Assembly: GCA_907163345.1 (NCBI GenBank)
Contig: CAJQUN010000022.1
Coordinates: 310,001 to 374,000 of the forward strand
Direction: 5' to 3'
DNA: 64,000 nucleotides
Source of the DNA: Haberlea rhodopensis
Lineage: Eukaryota; Streptophyta; Magnoliopsida; Lamiales; Gesneriaceae
Made by a program: the position numbers and the translations under genes
Shown: in pieces, positions 47,403-59,146 of the stretch
Position numbering within the stretch: position 1 is the stretch's first letter
How the letters are laid out: each line of letters opens with the position of its first letter
The notes under the pieces: generated by a model
What the model was told of the DNA's origin: nothing
What the model saw: the letters and a program-made list of their open reading frames with translations, nothing else
Database searches by the model: none

Positions 47403-49026
47403 GCTGTATCTGTAGCGTAAAAACCTTCAATTCGCGTGCAACAGCGTAATCAGATGTTGAAATTTGTTAAGGTTTTCTTTCATTTGGTATAGCTATCAAT
47501 GACTCTCGCGTCTTGTATCAGTTGAGTTAAGCTGTGAGCCTGTGAATCTTTCAAGTGCTATATGTTGGCTTTGTTTTCAAGTGTTAGACACCATGACTGC
47601 CACTTATTCCATTCATTTATATTTTACTACGAGTTGTATAGAATTTACTATTGATCATTACACTGGTTCGCTGTTCGCATGCGCATGCACCTTTATATAT
47701 TGATATTATTCAAAAGAGAATTATGCAATTTATATATTGAAGTGGAAACAATAAAATAAGGGTCTTTTATGATATTAAAAGTGACGTCAAGATATCAAAA
47801 TTGCTTCATATAATCGCCGCTACTTCGATGGTACAGTACATAATTTGTAAGCTCATTTCATTTAATAAATAGTACTAGATTAGATGAGTAATCTAGGATG
47901 CAAAAACACTGACATAACGATATGAACTTAGAGGCACGGATTTTTAAAATTAGTTATGACACCAATGATCTTTTATATATATTATACATGTACTATATTA
48001 TAAAATACTAAAATCCACATCTGATAAATTCTAAAAATCATGTAAAGCAACAAAAATTTCTTATCAAATTCAAGAAGTGTATAAATAAATGACTGTCATT
48101 GCAGTATAGTATCACCATACACCAAATTGTATATTACTTCAATTAACATAAAGTTTAACAAGCATTAAAAGATAACACCAAAAATATTTTACCAAATCCA
48201 TGAAGCGTATAAATAAATGCATGTCACTGAATCATCATAGTATTACTCATATTGATGCCAAATATATATTAATTCAATTAACATAAAGTTTAACAAACAC
48301 GTCCAAATTTTGTCATAAACTTTTTAAATTGTACAACTAACCCCAAAAAGTGCCATTCTCGTGTTGCACATACCCCTTGACCGTGTCTGACACGCGTGCT
48401 TGATTTTAAAAATAAAAAAAAAATTAAGGATACATCATGTGTACTGCACTTATTGATTTTTAAGAGTGCCGGTGCATTAGTGAGTAATTGATATGGGTAT
48501 AATTATAAATCTTTAAACAATGAAATTAATTTTCATCAACTCCTTTTGAACGTGATGTCATGTATGAGCAATTAGCAAGTGGAATTTGTATATGATATTT
48601 ATTAGAATTTTGAGAAATTTATCTACATTTTTTCAATATTTCGATTTATCTGATATAACAATTTTGCTTCTAAAACAATAGTGTGGTAAATGCATCATGA
48701 ACTAGGTCTCGTCTCCCACCATTTGTCTTCTTTTAGTCCGTTTCAAATTTTTTTTTATATGTGGGAGAGGGGATTTCAAAAAATTTGGGACATATCCCCA
48801 CTTCGAACCTGAGACGCCCCATTTGGGACAAATGGTGAGAACCAACAGGGCGTTTCAAGCTTTTAGAATGCCCAAGCTCCACTTGACCATTCAAACATTT
48901 CTTAGCAACTTTTCAACACTATGACGAATGCATGTCCTAGAAGAAATGCCAAAACCAAAGCCGACATGCCTACAAATAAACCGTCCCTTTCAACTACAAT
49001 GAAAATAACATACGCGGTTTCCTCAC
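47403..49026. other. Intergenic; one inverted-repeat patch
   Basis: No gene. At about 48703-48855 an imperfect inverted pair (GTCTCGTCTCCCACCATTTGTC and GGGACAAATGGTGAGAACC) frames a MITE-like stretch without a clear TSD. Confidence 0.45.
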
Positions 49027-49031
49027 AATAG

Positions 49032-49431
49032 TGTTTTCCTAACGTGCGACAATATGAGATAAAAAATAGTGAAAATGAAGAATATAATGGACACCAAAAC
49101 TTACATGAAAAACCCCTAAAAATTACTAGGGTAAAAAATCACGGCAAGATGAAAATATTCCACTATAATATTTTGTGGGTTACAACCTCTCACTATCTTT
49201 CAAAGAGAACAACATTCTCAATATAGGAGGAAAACTACCTCACAGATATTATAGAATATAGACTCAAATATAGAGATATTAGAGAACACTCTGAAATGGG
49301 ATGATTTGAAATGAAATAAAGGAGTTCTATTTATAGGGTTGAATATGTGCATTAAATGCAGATCCGCCATCTCCCCAACTCCCACCTACCAACCGCATAT
49401 TAATTGCACACGACAATTTGGACTGCCGACA
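49032..49431 (-). repeat. 3' LTR of the Copia element
   Basis: On the minus strand it starts TGTCGGCAGTCC and keeps a TATAAATA box (complement at 49328-49335). Compared with the other LTR it has an extra ~30-bp insert near 49165-49195 and many substitutions, so the insertion is not recent. Confidence 0.9.
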
Positions 49432-49507
49432 TTTCTTCCACTTGGAGATTTGATTGAGAATCAAACGCATCTCCACACATCCTTTCAATCTTGTTATATC
49501 CTGATGC

Positions 49508-50072
49508 TTACGTTTCTGATAGGCCACTTGAGGATCTACACCACTCAAACTTATCAGTATTAACCGGCTTTGTCAGAGTATCAGCTAGGTTCTCCTTCGT
49601 ATGGATCTTCTGCATATCCACACTCCCTTCCTCCACTACTTCGAACAAAGTGAAATTGAACGCTAATGTGTTTAAGCCTGGAATGAAAGGTTGGATTCCT
49701 TGCAATGTGCAAGGCACTTTGACTGTCACAAAACAAAGTAACTTTATCTTGTTTATACCCAATCCCCTCCAATAACATTTGAATCCATATAGTCTCCTTG
49801 CAAGCTTGAGTAGCTGCCATATATTCTGCCTCCGTTGTAGATAATGTCACAACTGTTTGCAGTTTCGAAACCCAACTTATTGCTCCTCCTGGAAGTGCAA
49901 ACACAAACCCAGTAGTAGATTTTATTTTCTCCGGATCACCTGCATAATCTGAATTTACATAGCTGAGTGTAAAATCTGATCCTCCATAACATAATGCAGC
50001 AATCGAGGTACCCTTAATGTATCTAAGGATCCTCTTAACTGTACTCCAATGCTCTCGTCCAGGATTCGCCAT
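49508..50072 (-). pseudogene. Copia RNase H domain
   Basis: A 163-codon frame (50072-49581) holds VKRILRYIKGTSIAALCYGG, then the YVNSDYAGD and STTEAEYMA blocks, LFCDSQSALHIARNPTFHSR, and the H-S-RLKHI end. The acidic active-site residues of Copia RNase H are visible (D in SDYAGD, E in TEAEY, D in CDSQSA). A frameshift near 49600 moves the C-terminal QKIHTKENLADTLTKPVN tail into the neighbouring frame (49762-49508). Confidence 0.92.
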
Positions 50073-50196
50073 GTACCGACTGACTACTCACATTGCTTGT
50101 GCAAGCTCTAGTATTGTACAGATCATAGCGAACATTAAACTTCTCGCCGCTGATGCATACGGTACTCGAGACATTTCCATCCTCTCCGCTTCACTG

Positions 50197-51008
50197 CTAG
50201 GACACATATCGAGGATAACTTGAAGTTAACAGGAAGAGGGTCGAAATTGGCTTGCAATCTTGCATGTTGAAGCGTTGCAATATTTTCTTCAAATAATTTC
50301 TCTGGGAAAGCCAAATATTTATGTTAATTTTGTCTCGGTGAACTTGCATATCTAGAATCTTATTTGTCGGTCCCAAGTCCTTCATATCAAATTCTCTAGC
50401 CAATTGTGTCTTCAATTCTTGGACTCGAACTTTGTTGGGGCCTGCGACCAACATGTTGTCCACGTACAACAACAAAATGATATAATCATCATCCGCAGAT
50501 CTCTCAAAATATGTACAAGGATCTGCATTGAGTCTATTGTACCAAAGGCTCATGATATAAGAATCAAATATCTTGTACCAACACCTCGGCGCCTGTTTGA
50601 GACCGTACAGAGATTTGTTCAACCTGCAAATCAAGTTCTCTTTGCCTATTTCAGCAAAACTTCTGGTTGGAGCATATAAATTTCTTCTTCAAGATCTCCA
50701 TGAAGAAAAGCTGTTTTTACATCTAGCTGCTCTAGATGTAGATCAAACACCGCACACAAAGCCAATACTACTCTGACTGTTGTAAGCCTGACCACAGGAG
50801 AAAATATATCATTGAAGTCGATACTTTCTTTCTGAGCATATCCTTTCACCACCAATCCTGCACGATATCTTTCCACTTGGTTGTTACCATCACGTTTGAT
50901 CTTATAGACCCATCTGTTACCGATGGCTTTCTGTCCTCGTGGTAGTGTTACAAGATCCCAAGTTTTGTTCATGTCCAAGGCTTCCAATTCTTCCTGCATT
51001 GCTGTCAT
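50197..51008 (-). pseudogene. Copia reverse transcriptase domain
   Basis: Two frames cover the domain. 51008-50646 has the N-terminal part (WDLVTLPRGQKAIGNRWVYK, KARLV-like RYRAGLVVKGYAQK, DVKTAFLHGDLEEEIYM). 50634-50197 has the rest (LNKSLYGLKQAPRCWY, LLLYVDNMLVAG). The second catalytic Asp of YVDD is replaced by Asn, which should abolish polymerase activity. A frame break lies between them at about 50640. RT would copy element RNA into DNA in the particle. Confidence 0.92.
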
Positions 51009-51228
51009 CCATATGGATACATCAGAACTTCGAGTAGCCTTCTGGAAACTCGATGGTTCACCATCCTCTGTTAATAAACACTATGCAATATTGCTTTCAG
51101 TAACATATCTGAAAGCCAACCCGGTGGTCTCCTCTCTCGAGTAGAATGCCAAACTTTGGAAACCTCTGACTCAACTGGTTCTTGTTCCTTATACTCTGGT
51201 AATCCCTCAGAAGAAACTTGATCTTCGT

Positions 51229-51453
51229 CTATCTTTTTTCCACCTTAATTGTAGTAGTATCTGAATTCAGTGTGCCTTTGTCTCCCTTCACTTTATCTTC
51301 CTCAAAGATAACATCTCTGCTGATAATAAGTTTGTGGGCAATGGGGTCCCACAAACGATACCCCTTGACACCATCAGCATAGCCCAAGAAGATACATTTT
51401 CTGGATTTAGAATCCAACTTTGATCTTTCTTGTTCGTTGTACAGAACGTACAC
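51229..51453 (-). pseudogene. Copia integrase C-terminal region
   Basis: Encodes RSKLDSKSRKCIFLGYADGV followed by KGYRLWDPIAHKLIISRDVI, the conserved GKGYR-type segment after the integrase core. A short frame break separates it from the core at 51475. Confidence 0.85.
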
Positions 51454-51474
51454 CGGACTTCCAAATGTATGTAA

Positions 51475-51867
51475 TCAAGAATAATCTGTCGGCTTTCCAG
51501 TCCACACCTCCATCGAAGTCTTCAGATCAATCGTCACTGATAGAGAGCGATTGATAATATAACTGGCAGTCTTGATTGCTTCTGCACAAAATGACTTGGC
51601 TAGACTTGCAGTCTTCAACATGGCTCTTGTTCTGTCAAACAAGGTTCTGTTCATCAGCTCTGCCACTCCATTTTGCTGAGGCGTGTAAGCTGTTGTGTGT
51701 CTTTTGATGCCCTCTCTTTGGCAGAATGCATCAAATTCATCACTTGTATATTCTCCTCCATTGTCAGTCCTCAAACACTTGATCTTCTTTTCAGAGTCAA
51801 GTTCAACCCGCGCTTTGAACACCTTGAAGAATAAAAAAACATCTGATTTCTTCTTGATTAGGTACAC
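51475..51867 (-). pseudogene. Copia integrase catalytic core
   Basis: A 130-codon frame with CLRTDNGGEYTSDEFDAFCQ and HTTAYTPQQNGVAELMNRTL. The second D of the D-D-35-E triad lies in TDNGGE; the first D lies further upstream in broken sequence. The final acidic residue expected in QNGVAE is E. Integrase would insert the cDNA into the host genome and make the 5-bp TSD seen here. Confidence 0.92.
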
Positions 51868-51984
51868 CCAGCATCTTCTAGAGAAAGTATATCGCTCCTC
51901 CTAGGGATACAACCGGTGCTTGCCAAACATCAGAATGAATCAGCTCCAATATACAGCTGCTTTTGGCAGTAGATGAGCCAAACT

Positions 51985-52227
51985 TTAGCCTACGTTGTTT
52001 AGTGATATCACGATGCTCACAAAAGGGTAGAGACACTTTATAATCCCCGTCAGCAGCTTTCGTTCCGATATAACCTTCAACCCTCTTTCTGACATGTACC
52101 CAAGCTTTCTATGCCATAACACTGTTAATTCTTCTCCCGAACTAGTCGATGCAAGAGCTAGTTTTTCCTCTTTGTGTGTTTCCCCCATAAGTACATACAT
52201 ATTTTTGTAAGCATTTTCCGGCTTCAA
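51985..52227 (-). pseudogene. Copia GAG-pre-integrase segment
   Basis: Encodes LALASTSSGEELTVLWHRKL then GYMSERGLKVISERKLL, the H-X-R-x-GH/Y-type block that leads into integrase. The hAT MITE at 52231-52681 cuts the frame immediately upstream; the matching upstream half is at 52682-52893. Confidence 0.88.
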
Positions 52228-52230
52228 TAC

Positions 52231-52681
52231 TAGGGGTGTAAACGAACCGAATCAATATGCAGAAAATTTTAAGGTTCGAATTCGGCTCGAAATAGTTATA
52301 TTCGAGTTCGAGTTCGATTCAAAGTTCGAATAGTTTCAAAAATTTGGCTCGAGTTCGGCTCGATTCAAAGTCCGAGTTCGAGTTTGGCTCGAAAATGTTC
52401 GAACATGTTCGCGAGCTATTAGAATTATTGCTCGAAAATAAATACCCGAAAGGTTCGAAATATATTTTTTTTATATATAATTATATTAAATTAATAAAAT
52501 ATTAAAGTTTATGAGCGGCTCGCCAACTATCGAACAAAGTAATTTGGGCTCGAGTTCGGCTCGAAAAAAGTTCGAACATGTTCGAGTTCGGCTCGAATTC
52601 GAGAATTTCGAATTTGAATCAAATATTTATCGAGCCGGCTCGAAAAGTTTGTGGAACATGTTCAATTAGTTTACACCCCTA
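52231..52681. mobile_element. hAT-type MITE inserted in the Copia element
   Basis: The ends TAGGGGTGTAAACGAACC and the complement of TAGGGGTGTAAACTAATTG are flanked by a perfect 8-bp TSD, TTCAATAC (52223-52230 and 52682-52689). The inside is rich in TTCGAGTTCGGCTCGA-type repeats. It splits the pre-integrase coding region, so it arrived after the Copia element. Confidence 0.93.
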
Positions 52682-53810
52682 TTCAATACCACAAGTGCGC
52701 CTTTCACAATCTTCATGATCCTATTTTTTATATGGGTCTTGCACCCGATATCGTCCAATTGTCCCAAAGACAAAAGATTCTTTGTCAGACCCTTCACGTG
52801 TCCTACCTCCTGTATGGTGTGAATAGTATCATCAAATATTTTAATTTTGATGGTTCCCACACCAGCGATTTCCAAGGCATGATCATTTCCCATGAATACA
52901 GATCCTCCTGAGATTGGTTCATACTGGTTGAATCATTCTCTCCGAGACGTCATGTGCCACGTTGCTCCTGAATCCATTATCATTGTGTCATAAAATATTT
53001 GTCTGCCTTCCGCAACGGTTGCTGCTTCGCTGAATAGTATTTCTCCACCGTCTGAGGTACTTGCAACATTTCCTTGAGAATCTTTTTCAGTGCTCTTCTT
53101 ACTTGTACAATCTTTCTTGAAGTGCCCTTTACCGCCACATTTATAGTAATAAAAATTCTTTTTCTTACGTCTGGATTTGGATCTACCATACTTATGGCTC
53201 CCACTGGAGTCACGCTCCGTCGATCTTCCTCTCATTATTGTTAAAGCCTCTACATGCTTCGAACTTGCCAACCTGTCTTCCTTGTTCTTGCGCCTACTTT
53301 CTTCTTCAAGAACCGCTGCTGCAACATTATTGAATACTAACATATCATTAGTGATATTGTTGGTCAGATTGATGATGAGTTGATCGTATGATTCCGGTAG
53401 ACTTTGAAGTAGAAGCTCCGCACATTCAACTTCCTCTATTTTATGCCCCAAAGTAGTGAGCTGTGGAAATAGAGTATTCAAAGTATTGATATGATCGGTC
53501 ACCGATGATGATTCCGACATCCGAAAAGTATAAAGCCTTATCTTTAAAAAAATCTTGTTGTGTAGTGACTTGGCCTCGTACAATTTTACGAGAGTATCCC
53601 AAACATCTTTTGCATTTTTCTTTCCAGCAATACTTGATAATACTCCATCTGCTAGAGCCAAACGCAAATTGACAATAGCATTATCATTCATCTCATTCGA
53701 CTTTTCATCGCCTGTGATATCCGCCGGTTTATCTAGCCGCAAAGCATCTTCATCTTCCACAGCATGAAATTACTTCCATTGAACTTTTCAATCTCGAACC
53801 GTGCCACCAT
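52682..53810 (-). pseudogene. Copia gag and protease region
   Basis: The gag start is at 53810 (MVARFEIEKFNGSNFMLWK); a deletion and frameshift near 53745 then move the reading to the long frame ending at 52933. That frame holds the gag core (LYEAKSLHNKIFLKIRLY, LLQSLPESYDQLIINL), a zinc knuckle in which the first Cys is Tyr (YYKCGGKGHFKKDC), and the protease site DSGATWHMT. Protease and pre-integrase sequence continues at 52666-52893. Gag packages RNA and protease would mature the polyprotein. The damaged knuckle adds to the evidence that the element is dead. Confidence 0.92.
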
Positions 53811-53940
53811 TCTGACAACAATAAAATTGCCTAAAAAAATATCTCAAAAACTTTTTTTGATGTGGAAGATCAGTCAAGGCTGCAACAACATAGCATACTT
53901 AGAATTTTTAATATTTTTACAACGAGGCTCTGATACCAGT

Positions 53941-54309
53941 TGTTGGCTCCATGTGCGGCAACGTGAGATAGAAAATAGCAAAAATGAAGAATATAATGAA
54001 CACCAGAATTTATGTGAAAAACCCCTAAAACTTATCAGGGTAAAAAATCACGGGCAATATGAAAAGATTCCACTATCTTTCAAAGAGAACAACATTCTCA
54101 ATATAGGAGAAAATCTACCTCACAAATATTATAGAATACACACTCAAATATAGAGATATGAGAGAACACTCTGAAATGTGATGAATTGAAATGAAATAGG
54201 AGTTCTATTGATAGGGTTGAAGATGTGCATTAAATGCACGTCCGTCATCTCCCCAACTCCCACCTAGCGACCACCTATTAATTGCACACTACAATTTGGA
54301 CTGTCGACA
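53941..54309 (-). repeat. 5' LTR of the Copia element
   Basis: It abuts the primer-binding site on its left. The TATA box is changed to TATCAATA here. The LTR aligns throughout with the 49032 copy apart from the ~30-bp indel and roughly forty substitutions (rough hand count). Confidence 0.9.
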
Positions 54310-54314
54310 AATAG

Positions 54315-55150
54315 TACATTTGGTGAAGTGAATCCACCATTTTCGGTTTAAAATTATCATTACTCACTTTTCACTTTTCGCATGTTTTTCATAATGTAAA
54401 ATCACCATGAATCAAAGATCTTATGTAAATTCATAGCAAAATTGGAATACATTCTACCATACCATCATTGAAAGAATTAATTTTAGACAGAGCTGTAAAA
54501 ATGTAGTCATAGGAGACTTGTAAGACTTTACACCTTTCATAAACAATTTTTTGATGTATTTACTCTGACATAAGAAATGACCCTCATCATTTCGTCATGC
54601 CTATATACCAAGTAAATAATGCAAATGAAGAAACATACCTTACTACCAATAATATTGAACTTGTGATTCTTAACTCTAATTTCGTTTTGAAAATCACAAT
54701 TCGTAAGTGTTAATTACTGAAAGATGTTTTGAAATTATTAAATAAATTTATAATAATTATAACAAATGTTGAAATAATTATCTAACAAAGAGTAAGTATC
54801 TAAACACGACGAATAATTCTAATTTTACAGAAAACAAGTTAATCACTCATTCTTTAGTATAAGATAGCTTGAAAATCAATGTTCAAATTGTGGAAATAGA
54901 CTCCCTATCCTCGAAATTGAAAAATCACCACCCCACTAAATCTATATTCATGAGCACTATAAATACATTACTTCATTACCGTATACTGATTGATTAGTCA
55001 TTTTCACATAAATATGGTGATCATGAGAAATAGTGAATTACATATAAACATCCTTCGATTTTCATAATTGTTGTTTTTAGCCCTCCTAATTTAAAAGATA
55101 ACTTGTATTTTCCCTACTATGTATTTTTACGTTAAATCATAGGGGAGACA
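54315..55150. other. AT-rich intergenic, no gene seen
   Basis: No supported gene. Confidence 0.5.
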
Positions 55151-56920
55151 TAGAGATGTCAAACGGAGTGGACGGCACGAGGCACGACACGGAGCGGCAC
55201 GGCACGACCTATTTTGCTACAGTGTCGTGCTGTGCCAAGCACGGCCCGGAACATGGGTCGTGCCGGGCCAAGGGATGCCAACCCGTGGGCTGGTACGGCA
55301 CGGCACAACACTGTTTTCTCTTTTTTTTTTATTTAAAAAATCAGCGATCGATCGCCAATTATGTGGCGATCGATCGCCTAGAGGCAGTAGGCTATACACG
55401 GGCTTGGCGATCGATCGCCACATAAATGGCGATCGATCGCCAATGGCCAACGGTCACAAAAGTGCCGTTGAACGGCTTTTTTAAAAAAATATATATTATT
55501 TTTTGGTTGTTATATATATGTGTATGTTGAGGAAACATTTTATCCTCTCAATCTCTAAGCTCTATATACTTGAAACGTTATACTCTCAATTTGTTTACAA
55601 GAAAGAAGTTTGTCTTACGTTTGTCAATACAAGCACAACCAACAAAGCTAATACTCCTCATAGCAAATATTTGGTAACTTTTATATTTGTTGCATTAGAT
55701 AATTGTAGTCTATATATATAATGGTCGATTCATCTTATAATGTGAATTATGATGATGAAATAGATCAATTTCAAGAAAATGAAGAAAGCACACCAAATAT
55801 TCAATCATCAAATAGAAGAACTTCAAAAAAAAAGAACTAGTAATGTATGTCAACTATTCGATGTAGAAAATGTTGAGGGAAAGGAATCAATGGCAGTTTG
55901 TAAAAAATGTAAAAAAGATTATTCATATGCTTCTTCTGGTGGTACAGGTCATTTACTAAGACACATGGCTAAACATGAAAGAGAACCAACTGATGGTAAC
56001 CAAACTACTCTTTCACAATTCGGTACTGGTAGTAGTAGTTCAAGTTTATGTATTTTCACTTATAATATTGAAAGAGATAGGATAGAATTAGCTAAATACA
56101 TCGTATGGGCGGATAAACCTTTTTCAATGGGGGCGGATGCCAAATTCACTAATTATATTCATTTAGGTTTGCAACATCAACATAAAATATTTTCAAGGAA
56201 TACTATTAAATCGGATGCATTCATAATTTTTAAGGGTTCTGTGTGGACAATGTTAAGAAAAAGATAAGACACTACTTCCGCTTCTTCTAGTTCTAGTTCT
56301 AATACATCTTCATTTACTGAGCTTCAGTTATATCTAAACCAAGTCATAAATTTTAGTGAAGAAGAATTAGAAACTTTTGATGTTTTGGCATGGTGGAAAG
56401 ACAATGCTAGCATTTGGCCAGTACTTTCCATACGTGATCTACTAACTCTTCCGATATCCACAGTTTCATCGGAGTCTTGTTTTAGTGCAGGTGGAAGAGT
56501 CATTGATGAAAAAAGAAGTAGAATGAAACCAAACACTGTGGAGATGTGTATTCTTTTAAAGGACTGTGCTGATAGCCGCTTACAAGGTTTGTGAGGACAT
56601 GATGTTTCTTCAGATGAAAATGAAGAAAACTAGCAAACTCTCTTGTAATTTATTATTTTGTTTTGTTCAATGTAATTTGTAGTTTTTCAATTCGTAGTCA
56701 ATAAATTTTTATTTTACAAGTATATTGTGACAATCTATATTTTTATAATATTATTATATTTATATAATTAAAATTAAACAAAAAAAAATTAAAAAATGAA
56801 TAAAATATATATATATATATGATTTAGGTCGTGCCAGCACGGCAGGCAAAATTAGAGACGGGCCGTGCCTCTCTGTAGCGGGCCGTGCCGGCCCGGCACG
56901 GATTTACGGGCCGTGCCAGA
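55151..56920 (+). mobile_element. hAT transposon with broken transposase
   Basis: The left terminus TAGAGATGTCAAACGG is the same inverted repeat as in the element at 10024. The ends are loaded with GGGCCGTGCC-type subterminal repeats, and GGCGATCGATCGCC palindromes occur at 55343-55443. Inside are the two ends of an Ac/RICESLEEPER-like transposase. The right inverted repeat is lost: the element ends in CGGGCCGTGCC, and the flanks (GGGAGACA on the left, CAGAGACA on the right) match only at 6 of 8. Confidence 0.85.
55721..56594 (+). pseudogene. hAT transposase, internally deleted
   Basis: The probable start is the ATG at 55721 (MVDSSYNVNYDDEIDQFQ). An A-run at 55825-55833 then carries a frame change into the frame that holds a BED zinc finger (VCKKCKKDYSYASSGGTGHL, ending LRHMAKH) and an SRNTIKSD block. 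A stop at 56265-56267 lies in the same frame as the C-terminal dimerisation domain (WWKDNASIWPVLSIRDLLTL, then PISTVSSESCFSAGGRVID). The central catalytic RNase H-like part, normally several hundred residues, is missing. BED binds the subterminal repeats and the C-terminal domain makes dimers. Confidence 0.9.
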
Positions 56921-58580
56921 GACATATATAATTTTCCCTATAGCTGTTACAAACTACAGATGATGAATTTCTAATATAATTATTTTTCAGGTGGTCTATC
57001 TGCTATTATTGAAATAAAAGGATCTTATTCATAATACAGATATTTTATAGAGAAAACAATTGTAAGTTTCTTGCAACAAGTGAGTGAATGAAAAGTTTAT
57101 CAATAAATGACAAACCGGACCATTGTTTTTTACATTATTCAGCTTCAACTCTTTCTTGTTCAAGCTGCAACTGGTATTCACACAAGATGATCGCATAATA
57201 ATTATATATTCTAATAAAATCGATCGATTCTCCTAATTCTATCAAGCACGTGAAATCTCGAAACGTTGTTTTTTAAAGTGAAGTTCTCTAGAAGCTGAAA
57301 GGGCAAAAGGGTGTCGTGATCAATTGCAAATACAAGACTAATACAAGAAAAAAGTTTAGTCAAAGTTATATGACAGTCGCTGCTGACTTTTCTAAGAAAA
57401 TTATTAATTGGATGTTTATAAATGCTTTTGTAAACTGTTTATCAGTTTTTAAGATAAAAAAAGTAGATTTTGAGTATTTTATTTACTTGCTTCTGCTATT
57501 GCTTCTCTAAAAATAAGCAGAAAAAACATAAGTAGATAATCAGGTCAGTACATATTTTCGACTGCTTTAAGCTGTTTGGTGACACTTTTGCAATTATTGA
57601 AGTTTATTAAACTGTTTTTTTTTTCAATAGTAATTTTTTTCAACTTTAAGCAAAATCAACATAGAATTACTTTGAATGAGGAATTATAAACGCATCCTAA
57701 CTAATCGCCAACTTCTGTTCACACTTAACTGTCAATTAGAAAACGTCAGCCATTCTAAAATTCAATTTTTTTTTTTAGTAAAAATGAATAAAATTAAAAT
57801 GGGTAGAATGAAAGTTTGACCAATATGTTATAGAAATATGTACGGAATTTATTTTCTTAAAACATGCACGAAAATTCAATTATTATCCTAAGGCAACGAG
57901 AAAGGGTAGAGTTCGGAATAAAAGAATTATTCTCCTCACTCTTCGGAGGGAGATGGGGGGATCCGGACTAGTAAGAGTTCTAACGTGGCTGTAGTGGAGT
58001 TGTTATGTGTCCGGTGTTTACTGTTTAAGCAAAAGAAAACTCCTATTTTTTTAAACCCTGTATGAAACATCTCGTGTTTATAAATATAATTTAAAAAATC
58101 TCTATATTTTCTTAAATTCAATACAAAACTCTCCATGTTAAAAATAGACAAAAAATCTCCTCCATTTTTTTAAAAATTATGCACGAAAATTCCTCTTATT
58201 TACAAACTATAATTTTTTATTATTTTTTTATTAAATCTTGTAGCCCCCCATCTCGTTTTCTGACTGACGTTTATGCAGAGTGGAATTTGGATTCAGTCAA
58301 TACATTGCACAGCTCCATAATACCTGTACCTACAACGTGCTGCCATTTCTGACTCTACACGTGTCCGCCACAACGGCTATGAAACGGATCTGGTGGCCTT
58401 TATAATCTGGTAGGCAAAACTTTGGATTCCTTGTTCGGGAATTCTATTCCTTCTCTGCTTCCAAATTTTAAATAAAACTACATTTTAAAAAAAAAAAATT
58501 TGAGTTTTCACGACCAAAATTTTTCTGGGTTTTCAAGATTCTTAATCTTTCAGACCAAAAAATAAAATAAAAGGATTATA
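56921..58580. other. Intergenic and presumed promoter of the AG-peptide gene
   Basis: No other gene. Between about 57850 and 58210 there is a loose repeat of TGCACGAAAATTC/TCTCC(A/T)-type units about 60 bp apart. The stretch up to 58580 should hold the promoter and leader of the AG-peptide gene; no clear TATA box stood out. Confidence 0.45.
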
Positions 58581-59146
58581 ATGGAGGTTTTGAGATTGTA
58601 CTCCGTGATGGCAATTTTAGCTCTTTTCTTGGTTTTGATGATTCCTGCCATTAATGCTCAAGTTCCTCAACCAGCACCAGCGCCTATCTCAAATGATGGT
58701 ATGTTCTCATTTGTCTTTTTTTTTTTCTTCTTCTTTGTATTATTTAAACAATTCTTTGTATTATTTAAACAAATGACGTTTGGTTTGACTATTATTTTAA
58801 AATATAAATTTTTTAATTTTATTTTTTACATGTATTTGAAGATTATTTTGCAAACAAATTCATTAAAAATGGTTACAAATAAAAAAATCAATGTTATTTT
58901 TCAAATATCCCAGAATTTTCTTTATAATCGCCTATTTCAATTAAAATCGTTTTTTTTTTTTTAATAATTCTTTTGACGGCTTCCTCAATCCATTCAGATT
59001 AAATGCATAAGTAATTGTGGTTATAATTCTCTGATGGGTTTTGAATAATTTGGTTGTCTGTGGCTTTTGTAGGGGTAACAATTGATCAGGGAATAGCTTA
59101 TTTGTTGATGCTGATGGCTTTGGCTATTACCTACATGATTCATTAA
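58581..59146 (+). CDS. Arabinogalactan peptide (AG-peptide)
   Basis: Two exons, 58581-58698 and 59073-59146, joined by a GT-AG intron in phase 1, encode 63 residues. Residues 1-26 are a signal peptide (hydrophobic MAILALFLVLMIPAINA). The mature part QVPQPAPAPISNDG has the Ala-Pro/Pro-Ala pattern that directs Hyp-arabinogalactan addition. The tail DQGIAYLLMLMALAITYMIH is the conserved GPI-anchor signal of plant AG-peptides (AGP16/20/22-like). The product should be a short, heavily glycosylated, plasma-membrane-anchored cell-surface peptide linked to growth and cell-wall signalling. The start is the only sensible ATG and leads straight into the signal peptide. Without splicing the frame runs into intron sequence. 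Confidence 0.95.

Larger units (their letters stand above)
49032..54309 (-). mobile_element. Copia LTR retrotransposon, near complete but dead
   Basis: It has two LTRs (49032-49431 and 53941-54309), a perfect 5-bp TSD AATAG (49027-49031 and 54310-54314), and a tRNA-Met-type primer-binding site (TGGTATCAGAGCC, complement at 53926-53938). The domain order on the minus strand is gag, protease, integrase, RT, RNase H. The RTDNGGEYTSDEF integrase and TTEAEYMA RNase H blocks are well kept. Several frame breaks, a YVDN in place of YVDD in RT, and an inserted hAT MITE make it non-functional. It lies about 1.6 kb downstream of MND1. Confidence 0.95.

Noticed and set aside
58581..58964. 127-codon single-exon protein at the AG-peptide locus
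   Set aside because: The frame after codon 39 is intron; a GT-AG intron joined to 59073-59146 yields a typical AG-peptide.
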